Part shown: positions 51,290-58,848 of the stretch, piece by piece
How positions within the stretch are numbered: the stretch's first letter is position 1
Layout of the letters: each line of letters starts with the position of its first letter
NCBI RefSeq assembly: GCF_008923205.2
Contig: NZ_WBMS02000049.1
Coordinates: forward strand, 1-64,000
Direction of reading: 5' to 3'
Origin: Actinomadura physcomitrii
GTDB lineage: Bacteria; Actinomycetota; Actinomycetes; Streptosporangiales; Streptosporangiaceae
Length of the DNA stretch: 64,000 nucleotides
Made by a program: the position numbers and the translations under genes
Notes under the pieces: generated by a model
Seen by the model: only the letters and a program-made list of their open reading frames with translations
What the model was told of the DNA's origin: nothing
Database searches by the model: none

Positions 51290-52843
51290 ATGTCTGTTGG
51301 ACGCGAGGGGAACTGGAAACCGCTCCAGGGCAGGCATGCCGAAACTCGCGACCTCGCCGGGTTCCTGCGGGAGGTCGTCCGTCAGTACCGCCGGTCGACC
51401 CGCAGCCTCGAAGGCCCGATGCTGCACTCGAAGTCCACGATCGCGGTGCGGCTGTCCGGCGAGGAGCGGCCCGACTGGGAGTTCGTCGAGAAGCTGATCA
51501 GGGTCTGTGCCGGACGGGACGCGCACGCGGCCGGCGAGCTGCTCAAGCTCGCCAGGAGCAAATGGGAGGCGGCGGACCCGTCGCGCGCGCGGCTTCTCAC
51601 CCCCGCCGAACAAGACGCGCCCGGTGCGGACTCCACGCTCGAGGAGGTGCGGGCTCTGCTGCGGGAACTGGTCGAAGACCGGCGGCGGTCCGGCACACCG
51701 GCGTCCGCGAACGGTCCGGCATCATCGAACGACACCGGCGAGGGCGAGCCGATCGGACAAGAGGATGACGCCGCGGGCACCGGGAACCATCCGGGAACCG
51801 CGCCGGCGAGACCGGGCCCGGGGTTCCTGCACGGGCCGGCGCCGGGACGCGCCGACCCCTTCGTCGACCGGGGCGACCTGGTGGCCGCCATCGCGAGACG
51901 GTTCGCCAGGCACCCGGTGCAGGTCGTCCACGGTCCGCTCGGGGTGGGCAAGACACAGGTCGCGCTGCGGTACGTCCACCGGTTCCGCCTCGAGTACGGG
52001 CTGATCGCCTGGGTTCCCGCCGCGAGGCCCGCGCAGGTGCGCTCGTCCCTGGCGGCCCTCGCGCCCCACCTCGGCCTGGAGCCCCCGGACCCGACGAGGA
52101 TGGAGAGCGCCTACCAGGCGGTCCTCAACGCCCTTGCCGAGGCGAGCCACGAGGAGCGGTGGCTGCTGGTGCTCGACGACGCCGGCAGACCCGAGCTCAT
52201 CCAGCACCTCGTTCCCCACGACGGAGGCGGCGACGTGCTGGTCACCTCGCGCGACGCCGCCTGGAGGACGGCGGTGGCGGGCACCTCCTCCACCACGCTG
52301 GGAAGCTTCACGCGGGAGCAGAGCGTGGCGTTCCTGACCGAGCGGCTGAGGGCCGGTCACGCCGCCGCGGACGTCCACAGGCTGGCCGAGCGGCTGGGCG
52401 ACCACCCGCTGGCGCTGCAGCAGGCGGCTTCGATGCTCGGCGGGCCGTCGTTGAAGATCCCGGATTACCTGCGGTCGCTGTCGGAAGGCGCCTGCCGGGC
52501 GCTCTCCCAGGGCGACCCGGGCACCTACCCGATGCCGATGGGGACGGAATGGGAGCTGTCGGCCGCCCGGCTGGGCGAGCGCTGCCCCGACGCGATGGTC
52601 CTGCTGCGTCATTGCGCCTCCTTGGAGTCGGCCGCGGTCTCCATCGCGCACCTGCGCGCCGCCGCCGGCGTCGGGCACGCGCCGCTGGCGGAACTGCTGG
52701 CCGACCCGCTCCGGCTCGACGCCGCCGTCGAGGAACTCGGCCGGGCCGGGCTGGCCTTCGTCGACGACACCGACCGGACGATGCACCTGCACACCCTGAT
52801 CCGGGCGCTCGTCCGCGATGACTCGGCGAATCCGGCCGGGTGA
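51290..52843 (+). CDS. HTH-NB-ARC protein, FxsT paralogue without TPRs
   Basis: A 517-residue NTPase. The N-terminal 70 residues resemble an XRE-like HTH (LAGFLREVVRQYRRSTRSL, STIAVRLSGEERPDWEFVEKLIRVC). After a disordered linker, the NB-ARC core has Walker A GPLGVGKTQ (about 215-222), RSSLAALAPHLGLE, Walker B WLLVLDDAG, VLVTSRDAAW and GDHPLALQQAASML, and ends at LIRALVRDD. It is collinear with FxsT over the whole core (RSSLAALAP-LGL, YPM-M, LI-ALVRD) but stops where FxsT's TPRs begin. ATG 51290 follows GGGAGG. It is probably a regulator of the RiPP locus. Confidence 0.82.
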   Translation: MSVGREGNWKPLQGRHAETRDLAGFLREVVRQYRRSTRSLEGPMLHSKSTIAVRLSGEERPDWEFVEKLIRVCAGRDAHAAGELLKLARSKWEAADPSRARLLTPAEQDAPGADSTLEEVRALLRELVEDRRRSGTPASANGPASSNDTGEGEPIGQEDDAAGTGNHPGTAPARPGPGFLHGPAPGRADPFVDRGDLVAAIARRFARHPVQVVHGPLGVGKTQVALRYVHRFRLEYGLIAWVPAARPAQVRSSLAALAPHLGLEPPDPTRMESAYQAVLNALAEASHEERWLLVLDDAGRPELIQHLVPHDGGGDVLVTSRDAAWRTAVAGTSSTTLGSFTREQSVAFLTERLRAGHAAADVHRLAERLGDHPLALQQAASMLGGPSLKIPDYLRSLSEGACRALSQGDPGTYPMPMGTEWELSAARLGERCPDAMVLLRHCASLESAAVSIAHLRAAAGVGHAPLAELLADPLRLDAAVEELGRAGLAFVDDTDRTMHLHTLIRALVRDDSANPAG

Positions 52844-52973
52844 CCGGGCACAACACCGCGCGACATGCGCAAACCGACCGATCACTGTTCGCCGCCAAGA
52901 TCGACATGCGAGTATGGCGGCCTGGAAGAGGGGCGCGGAAGGCCGCCGTCCAGAGTCCTAGTCGCAACTCGCC

Positions 52974-54281
52974 ATGGGGGTTGGTGTGGCAGTGGGCACC
53001 GAACCCGCGGGCGCGGAGGCCGAATGGCCGGCGGACCTCGATGTGCAGAGGCTCCTCGAGGAAGGCTGGCGCCCGACGCCGTTCCGCGAGTTCGTCGTCA
53101 AGATCCACAGTCGCTGCAACCTGGCGTGCGACTACTGCTACATGTACGAGATGGCCGACCAGGGCTGGCGCCGCCAGCCCCGGCTGATGTCGGCGGCCAC
53201 CATCGACGCGGTCGCCGAGCGCATCGCCGAGCACGCCCGGTCCAACGGCCTCGAACGGATCGAGTTGATCCTGCACGGTGGTGAACCCCTCCTGGCCGGG
53301 GCCGCGAGCCTGCGCCACGCCGTCACCGCCGTGCGCTCCGCCGTCGAGCCCGAGGTGACGGTCGTCGCCGGCGTGCAGACCAACGGCGTCCTGCTGGACA
53401 CCGACTTCCTCGACCTGTTCCGCGAACTCGACGTCCGCGTGAGCGTCAGCCTGGACGGAGACGCGCAGAGCCATGACCGGAACCGGCGCCGTCCCGGCGG
53501 GCAGGGCAGCCACGACCTGGTCGCCTCAGGCCTGAGGCGGCTCCTCCAGCCCCGCTACCGGCACCTGTTCGCCGGCCTGCTCAGCACCATCGACCTGCGG
53601 AACGACCCGGTCGCCACCTACGAGGCGCTGCTGGAGTTCGACCCCCCGGGCGTCGACTTCCTGCTCCCCCATGGGACGTGGGAGGCACCGCCTCCCGGGC
53701 TGCCGTCGAACGGCGCACCCTACGGCGAGTGGCTCGTCACCCTCTTCGACCGCTGGTACGGCGCACCGGTCCGCGAGACCCGGATACGCCTGTTCAACGA
53801 GATCATCCGGATGCTGTTCGGCCGCCCTTCGCGTACCGAGGCGGTCGGCCTGTCGCCGGTGGCGGTGGCGGTCGTGGAGACCGACGGCAGCATCGAGCAG
53901 GTCGACTCCTTGAAGTCGGCCTACGACGGAGCCGCGCGCACGTCCCTGCACGTATCGCGGGACACTTTCGACCAGACGCTGATGCTGCCGGCGATCGCGG
54001 CCCGCCAGATCGGCCGCAGGGCCCTGTCGGCGCAGTGCAGCGAATGCAGCGTGTCCGGGATATGCGGCGCGGGCCTCTACCCGCACCGCTACCGCGCCGG
54101 GACGGGGTTCGCGAATCCCAGCATCTTCTGCAACGACCTTTTCCGCATCATCGACCATATTGCCGGGCGGGTCCGGGCAGATGTCGGCCGGCTGCGGGAA
54201 AGCCGCACGGAAACGCGGGACGAGGACAGGCACCGGACGTCGCAAGATCTCGACCGGCAGGGGAGTGGCGACCAGAAATGA
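52974..54281 (+). CDS. fxsB: FxsB-type radical SAM/SPASM peptide maturase
   Basis: A 435-residue enzyme. The radical SAM cluster is C48-x3-C52-x2-C55 in HSRCNLACDYCYMYEMAD, followed by LILHGGEPLL and VQTNGVLL. The C-terminal SPASM region has QCSECSVSGICGAGLY and FCNDL, supplying ligands for auxiliary Fe-S clusters. FxsB enzymes crosslink the Phe ring to the beta-carbon of the third residue in F-x-S of FxsA, making a three-residue cyclophane. It overlaps the HExxH gene by four bases (ATGA). ATG 52974 has a weak ribosome-binding site; GTGs at 52986 and 52992 are alternatives. The lysine- and arginine-rich tail is longer than usual. Confidence 0.92.
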   Translation: MGVGVAVGTEPAGAEAEWPADLDVQRLLEEGWRPTPFREFVVKIHSRCNLACDYCYMYEMADQGWRRQPRLMSAATIDAVAERIAEHARSNGLERIELILHGGEPLLAGAASLRHAVTAVRSAVEPEVTVVAGVQTNGVLLDTDFLDLFRELDVRVSVSLDGDAQSHDRNRRRPGGQGSHDLVASGLRRLLQPRYRHLFAGLLSTIDLRNDPVATYEALLEFDPPGVDFLLPHGTWEAPPPGLPSNGAPYGEWLVTLFDRWYGAPVRETRIRLFNEIIRMLFGRPSRTEAVGLSPVAVAVVETDGSIEQVDSLKSAYDGAARTSLHVSRDTFDQTLMLPAIAARQIGRRALSAQCSECSVSGICGAGLYPHRYRAGTGFANPSIFCNDLFRIIDHIAGRVRADVGRLRESRTETRDEDRHRTSQDLDRQGSGDQK

Positions 54282-55648
54282 GCCTGGACAGGCATGCCGT
54301 GCCCGAGGACGTCCTCCGCGCGATGGCCCGCGGCGGTGGCGGCGAGGCCGCGGTCGCCGCACTCACGGCCGCCCAGCGAAGCAGGACCCTGCTGCTGATC
54401 CGCGGCGTGCGGGATCGGGCGATCGCGATCGGCCACCCGCAGGCGGACCTGGTCCGCCGGTGCTACGACCTGCTCGCCGAGATCGAGCGGGCCGCCGGAG
54501 CCGACGCGGTGCTGGGCTATCCCACGGTCTCCTCCTGGGCGCTGCGGGCGCTGACCGGGCTGGCAGGGGACGCGGACGCCGCCCGCCGGACCGACCTCGG
54601 CCGGTTCGCCGGCATCACCGCCGCCGCGGCCGTGCGGGCCGGCTTCCCGGCGGAGATCGAGGTACCGCTGTCCGGCGGCACGGTCCTGCTCCCGTCGCTG
54701 GGAGTGGCCGTTTTCGGCCGGGCCGCTCAGGACGCCGGCGATCCCGCGACGGTGCTCGTCCGGTCGTCCGCCACAGGCGTCGAACTCGCGGTGCCCGGCG
54801 AGCGCATCACGCCTCCGTCCGACCCGCACCGGGACGGGCCGGGGTGGTGTGCGCTGCCCCTGCTGACGGCCGGGCATCAGGGGACGCGCGTGGGCCTCGT
54901 GCTGGACGAGCACGACCCTGACCGCATGCCGGGAGCCCGGCTCGCCGGCGAACGGCTGACCGCCGCGGACCGCGACCAGTGGCGCTCCGCCCTGGACTCC
55001 GCGTGGGAGGTCCTGGTCACCGGGCATCCCGAGGTGGCGGCGGAGGTCCGCGCCCTGCTCAGGGTGCTGACCCCGCTGGCCGCCCCGGCGGACGGCGAGA
55101 CCAGCGTCACCTGGAAGGACGCCGCCGGCGCCGTCGGGCTCTCGACTCCGCGCAGCGCCCACGGGCTGGCGCTGACGCTGGCGCACGAGGTGCAGCACGT
55201 CAAGCTCAACGCGCTGCTCGACATCGTCCAGCTGACCTGGCCGGACGACCGCCGCTACTACGCGCCCTGGCGGGAGGACCCGCGACCGCTGGACGGACTG
55301 CTCCAGGGCGCCTACGCCCACCTCGGGGTCACCGCCTTCTGGCGCCGGGAACGGGCCCGGCAGCACGGCGACCTCCTGATGCGGGCGGACGTCGAGTTCG
55401 CCCGGTGGCGGACGGCCACCGATCGGGCGATCCGGACGCTCCTCGGCAGCGGCGGGCTCACTCCCATGGGCGAGACGTTCGTCACCGAGATGGGCGAGGT
55501 CCTCCGGGAATGGTGCACCGAGCCCGTGCCCGACCAGGCGCTGGCGCGGGCGGCGGAGGCGGCCGAGCGCCATCGCTCCCGCTGGCGGCGGCGCGTCGAG
55601 CGACCGCGCACCGATGACCCCGCCGCGGCGCCGCCCCTCCCCGCCTGA
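54278..55648 (+). CDS. HExxH protein of the peptide beta-hydroxylase type
   Basis: A 456-residue protein. The defining motif is H303-E-V-Q-H307 in LTLAHEVQHVKLNALLDIV, followed by RRYYAPWREDPRPLDGLLQGAYAHLGVTAFWRRE, the usual second block of FxsB-associated HExxH proteins. The family is now annotated as 2-oxoglutarate/iron-dependent peptide beta-hydroxylases despite the metalloprotease-like motif. The N-terminal half is helical with no other domain recognised. The ATG overlaps the fxsB stop, so it is very likely made with FxsB and acts on the same peptide. Confidence 0.85.
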   Translation: MSLDRHAVPEDVLRAMARGGGGEAAVAALTAAQRSRTLLLIRGVRDRAIAIGHPQADLVRRCYDLLAEIERAAGADAVLGYPTVSSWALRALTGLAGDADAARRTDLGRFAGITAAAAVRAGFPAEIEVPLSGGTVLLPSLGVAVFGRAAQDAGDPATVLVRSSATGVELAVPGERITPPSDPHRDGPGWCALPLLTAGHQGTRVGLVLDEHDPDRMPGARLAGERLTAADRDQWRSALDSAWEVLVTGHPEVAAEVRALLRVLTPLAAPADGETSVTWKDAAGAVGLSTPRSAHGLALTLAHEVQHVKLNALLDIVQLTWPDDRRYYAPWREDPRPLDGLLQGAYAHLGVTAFWRRERARQHGDLLMRADVEFARWRTATDRAIRTLLGSGGLTPMGETFVTEMGEVLREWCTEPVPDQALARAAEAAERHRSRWRRRVERPRTDDPAAAPPLPA

Positions 55649-55719
55649 CGGACCGGCCTTTTGCGGCCCGCCGCTCCTGCTCTCGCGGGACTCGGGCGGG
55701 CCGGCGGCGCCCGTTCGCG

Positions 55720-58242
55720 TCAGATGGGCGGCGGGTCGAAATCGAGGTCGAGATGGCGCCGGCTGTTGAAGACGTCGATGTCCGGGTGCTCGAGCGGCAG
55801 CGTCCGCTCGTAGCGTCGCCGCACATCGTCGAAGAGTTCGGCGGCGTCGTCGGTGCGGCCGAGCTCCTTCAGGTCCGCCGAGAGGTTCGCGGCGCACGCC
55901 AGCGTCATCGGGTGGTCCTCGCCCACCAGACGCCGCAGCCGCACGACCGTGTCCTCGCCGAGGGACCTCGCCTCCTCCATCTGCCCGAGCGCGGCATGGT
56001 CGCTGGCGAGGTTCGTCGCCACGGTCAGCGAGTAGTGGTGGTCGGCGCCGACCTGGGCGACCAGGCGGTCCAGCGCCCGCCGGTTCAGCTGCCGGGCCTC
56101 CGCGAGGGCGGAGGTGACGCGCAGCAGCAGCGCCTGATTCCCCGTGCAGGCCAAGGTGTACGGGTGGTCGGCGCCGTAGACCTTCCGGTACCGCTGCACC
56201 GTGTCGGCCGCGAGCCGGAGCCCCTCCTCCTCGTCGCCGGAATTGCGCATCACATTCGCCAGCGACATGGCCGCGGCGAGCGTGTCGGGGTGGTCGAGGC
56301 CGTACAGCCTGACGCAGCGCGCGTGGACGTCCCGGGACACCTCCTGCGCTCTGTCGAGTTCACCGAATCGACGCCAGGCGATGGCCAGGTCCTTGGACGT
56401 GCGCAACGTCCACGGATGCTCGACGCCCAGGAGGTTCCGTCCGTACGCGAGCGCCTCCTCGCTGAGGTCGCAGGCTTTGCCGTACTCCCCGTTCAACCGT
56501 GTCGCGCGAGCCAGACCGTTCCACGTCCCCAGGATGAAGGTCGCCCCGATGGCGCCGCCGGTCCGGTCGGCCGCGACGTAGGCCTCCTGGTACAGCTGCA
56601 TGGCGTCGGCGAAGCGGCTGTTCAGGCTGTAGTCCAGCGCGAGATTGTTGATCACGCGCAGCGTGCGCGCGTCCGACCGGCCGAACGCGGCCTCGTGGGC
56701 GGCCAGCGATTCGGTGTCGTGCTGCAGCGCCTCCCGGAAGTCGCCGCGGGCCCGCAGATCCGCGCCGACGCTGTTGATCAGCGGATAGACGTCCTCGTCG
56801 GGCAGCCCGTTGGTGCGCATGGCGGCCAGCGTCCGCTGGTTGAGGTCGTAGGCCGACCGGTAGTCGCCCAGGTCGCGGATGATGTTGCCCTGCTCCCGGT
56901 AGGCGCGCAGCACGTCGGCGTCGTCCTCGCCCGAGATCTCCGTCCAGCGCCGGATGAACTGCTCGACGAAGTGGCGGGCCGATGGCAGGTCTCCGGACAG
57001 GAACAGGTAGCGGACCATGTCCAGCGCGAGCCCGCGCACCGCCGGATCCCTGCTGTCCCCGACCCCGGTCGGCTCCAGGTGCGCGACCAGGTTCTCGAAA
57101 CCGCTCCAGTTGACGGCCTCGTCCGGGTTGTCGGGCAGCGCGCCCACGAGGAGCTGGTGGACGTCGGCGCGGACCCGCCGCCCTTCGTCCTCGCTCAGCT
57201 CGTCCCTCACCAGCGCCTGGATCAGCCGGTGCACGCCGATGGTGCGGCTCACGGTGTCGATGCGGATGAGCGCGTACCGGTTCAGCTCCCCGATCGCGCG
57301 GCTGAGCATGATGGGGTCGGACAGCAGCGTGCCGAGCCCGGTGCCGAGCGCGGCGTCGCTCGGGCGGAACACGTCGCGGGGGATGGGCTCCGGGCCGAAG
57401 AACGCGCAGCAGCGCAGCAGCTCCACCGCCTCGGGCACCTTCTGGCTGAGGTTGGCCACGGAGATGCTCCAGGCGGCCGTCATCGACATGGGGTAGTCGA
57501 GCGGCTTGCCCTCCAGCAGGAGCTGCGAGGTCTTGCCGTGCAGCAGTTCGAGGTACTCGTTCACCGTCATGCCGGTCTCGTTCACCAGCGCCCCGGCCTG
57601 CTCCAGCGCCAGCGGCAGGTCGCCGAGCTCGGCGGAGAGGCGGTCGGCGTACTCCGCCGTCATCGAGCGGGGCACCCGCTTGCCGAGGAACTCGACGCTC
57701 TCCTCGCGGGTGAACACGTCGACCGAGACCGTGTCGACGATGCCCTCCCACCGGTGGTTGCGCGAGGTGATCAGGACGTGCCCCGGGCCGCGGGGCACCA
57801 TCTCGTTGATGTCCTCCGGCTGGTCGGCGTTGTCGAAGATCAGCAGCCAGCGGTCGTAGGGCTGGCCGCGCCGCAGCGCGCCCAGCACGGAGTTCGCCGC
57901 GTCCTCGATGCCGGTCATGCTCGCGCCGGGCAGGCCGAGTTCGGGCGCGAGGGCGGCCAGCGAGGAGCGCGCGAGCATGGGCTGGTCGGCCGGCACCCAC
58001 CACACCAGGTCGTAGTCGCCGCGCGTGCGGTAGGCGTACTCGACCGCCATCTGGGTCTTGCCGACGCCGCCCATGCCGTGCAGAGCGTGCGGCACGACCG
58101 CGGTCACGTCCGCGGTGAGGTTCGAGCGCAGCCGGGCGAGGTGCTCCACGCGGCCGGTGAAGTTCTTGTTCCGCGGGGGGATCTTGCCCCAGATCACGGG
58201 ATGCTTCTGCGGCTCATCCGTGGCCGAGGGGCCGCGACTCAC
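55720..58242 (-). CDS. fxsT: FxsT: NB-ARC/TPR protein of the FxSxx-COOH system
   Basis: An 840-residue protein. The N-terminus carries the family entry HPVIWGKIPPRNKNFTGR, then Walker A GMGGVGKTQ (about 56-64), WLLIFDNAD, VLITSRNHRW and GDLPLALEQAGALV, the winged-helix region to about 390, and then many TPRs of the kinesin-light-chain-like type (LGDYRSAYDLNQRTLAAM, GVEHPWTLRTSKDLA, GLDHPDTLAAAMSLA, GADHPYTLACTGNQA, GEDHPMTLACAANLSADL). GTG 58242 has GGAGGCGGAG upstream; the frame extends to a TTG at 58320. It converges on the hydroxylase gene and diverges from fxsA. It may regulate or shepherd peptide production. Confidence 0.9.
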   Translation of the reverse strand: MSRGPSATDEPQKHPVIWGKIPPRNKNFTGRVEHLARLRSNLTADVTAVVPHALHGMGGVGKTQMAVEYAYRTRGDYDLVWWVPADQPMLARSSLAALAPELGLPGASMTGIEDAANSVLGALRRGQPYDRWLLIFDNADQPEDINEMVPRGPGHVLITSRNHRWEGIVDTVSVDVFTREESVEFLGKRVPRSMTAEYADRLSAELGDLPLALEQAGALVNETGMTVNEYLELLHGKTSQLLLEGKPLDYPMSMTAAWSISVANLSQKVPEAVELLRCCAFFGPEPIPRDVFRPSDAALGTGLGTLLSDPIMLSRAIGELNRYALIRIDTVSRTIGVHRLIQALVRDELSEDEGRRVRADVHQLLVGALPDNPDEAVNWSGFENLVAHLEPTGVGDSRDPAVRGLALDMVRYLFLSGDLPSARHFVEQFIRRWTEISGEDDADVLRAYREQGNIIRDLGDYRSAYDLNQRTLAAMRTNGLPDEDVYPLINSVGADLRARGDFREALQHDTESLAAHEAAFGRSDARTLRVINNLALDYSLNSRFADAMQLYQEAYVAADRTGGAIGATFILGTWNGLARATRLNGEYGKACDLSEEALAYGRNLLGVEHPWTLRTSKDLAIAWRRFGELDRAQEVSRDVHARCVRLYGLDHPDTLAAAMSLANVMRNSGDEEEGLRLAADTVQRYRKVYGADHPYTLACTGNQALLLRVTSALAEARQLNRRALDRLVAQVGADHHYSLTVATNLASDHAALGQMEEARSLGEDTVVRLRRLVGEDHPMTLACAANLSADLKELGRTDDAAELFDDVRRRYERTLPLEHPDIDVFNSRRHLDLDFDPPPI

Positions 58243-58471
58243 GGGCTCCGCCTCCGCATGCTCACTTTCTTGACCATTTTCAGAACCGATCAGTGCACGG
58301 ACGCTCGCGCGCCTCGCCAAGCGGCATTCGCGAGGTCACGAAAGTTGGACGGGCGCCCTACAGAGTAGAGCAGGCGGCCGCGGGTGGACAGCGGCACTTC
58401 TCCTGACTTCGAGCCATAAAAGCGGGAACGGTCGGCCGAAAACTTTGCCGACGTCCCCGCGCCGCGTGCGC

Positions 58472-58477
58472 TAATCT
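58472..58477 (+). promoter_or_regulatory. -10 box upstream of fxsA
   Basis: TAATCT lies 40 bases before the fxsA ATG. A weak TTGCCG at 58445-58450 is 21 bases further up, longer than ideal. The 275-base gap to the divergent fxsT start (58243-58517) is otherwise free of genes. Confidence 0.35.
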
Positions 58478-58517
58478 GATCACTGTGGCGATTGAGGCGT
58501 CAGTCGAAGGAGAGGCC

Positions 58518-58697
58518 ATGCAGCGAACCGGCGACGTGCGCGAGGGTCTTCCCGATGTCTCGGACCTGACCCTCGGCGACCTCGGCGACCTCGACTCGTC
58601 GGTGCTCGCGCTCGCCGTGCGGGAACTGCTGGAGCCCGGTCGCCGCGACGGCGAGCCGGTCGCGGGCTTCCAGTCCTACACCGACGACCCGGCTTGA
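58518..58697 (+). CDS. fxsA: FxsA-like RiPP precursor with extended C-terminus
   Basis: A 59-residue peptide. The leader has GLPDVSDLTLGDL and DLDSSVLALAVRELLEP, matching the FxSxx-COOH precursor family (G-L-P-D-x-S-x-x-x-L, S-V-L-A-x-A-x-R-x-L-L). The end is GFQSYTDDPA: F51-Q-S53 is the F-x-S core, but six residues follow S53, not the usual two. AAGGAG lies six bases before ATG 58518; GTG 58485 is a less likely start. FxsB should crosslink F51 and S53. The extra DDPA may be removed by proteolysis or be part of the product. Confidence 0.85.
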   Translation: MQRTGDVREGLPDVSDLTLGDLGDLDSSVLALAVRELLEPGRRDGEPVAGFQSYTDDPA

Positions 58698-58848
58698 GCG
58701 AACGCCGCCGGCCGATGGGCCGGAGCCGATCGGGGCAAATCGTTCTCCGATCAGAGGCGGCCTTCTTCGGCGGCCGTCCGACGCGTTCTTTCGAACGATT
58801 CCAAAAAAGGCCCTATGCGCGCGGACGGTCGGCCGTACGCGAGCAGTT

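Noticed and set aside
52865..52973. A precursor peptide directly upstream of fxsB
   Set aside because: Open frames there run out of frame into fxsB and lack leader or core motifs; the real precursor is at 58518-58697.
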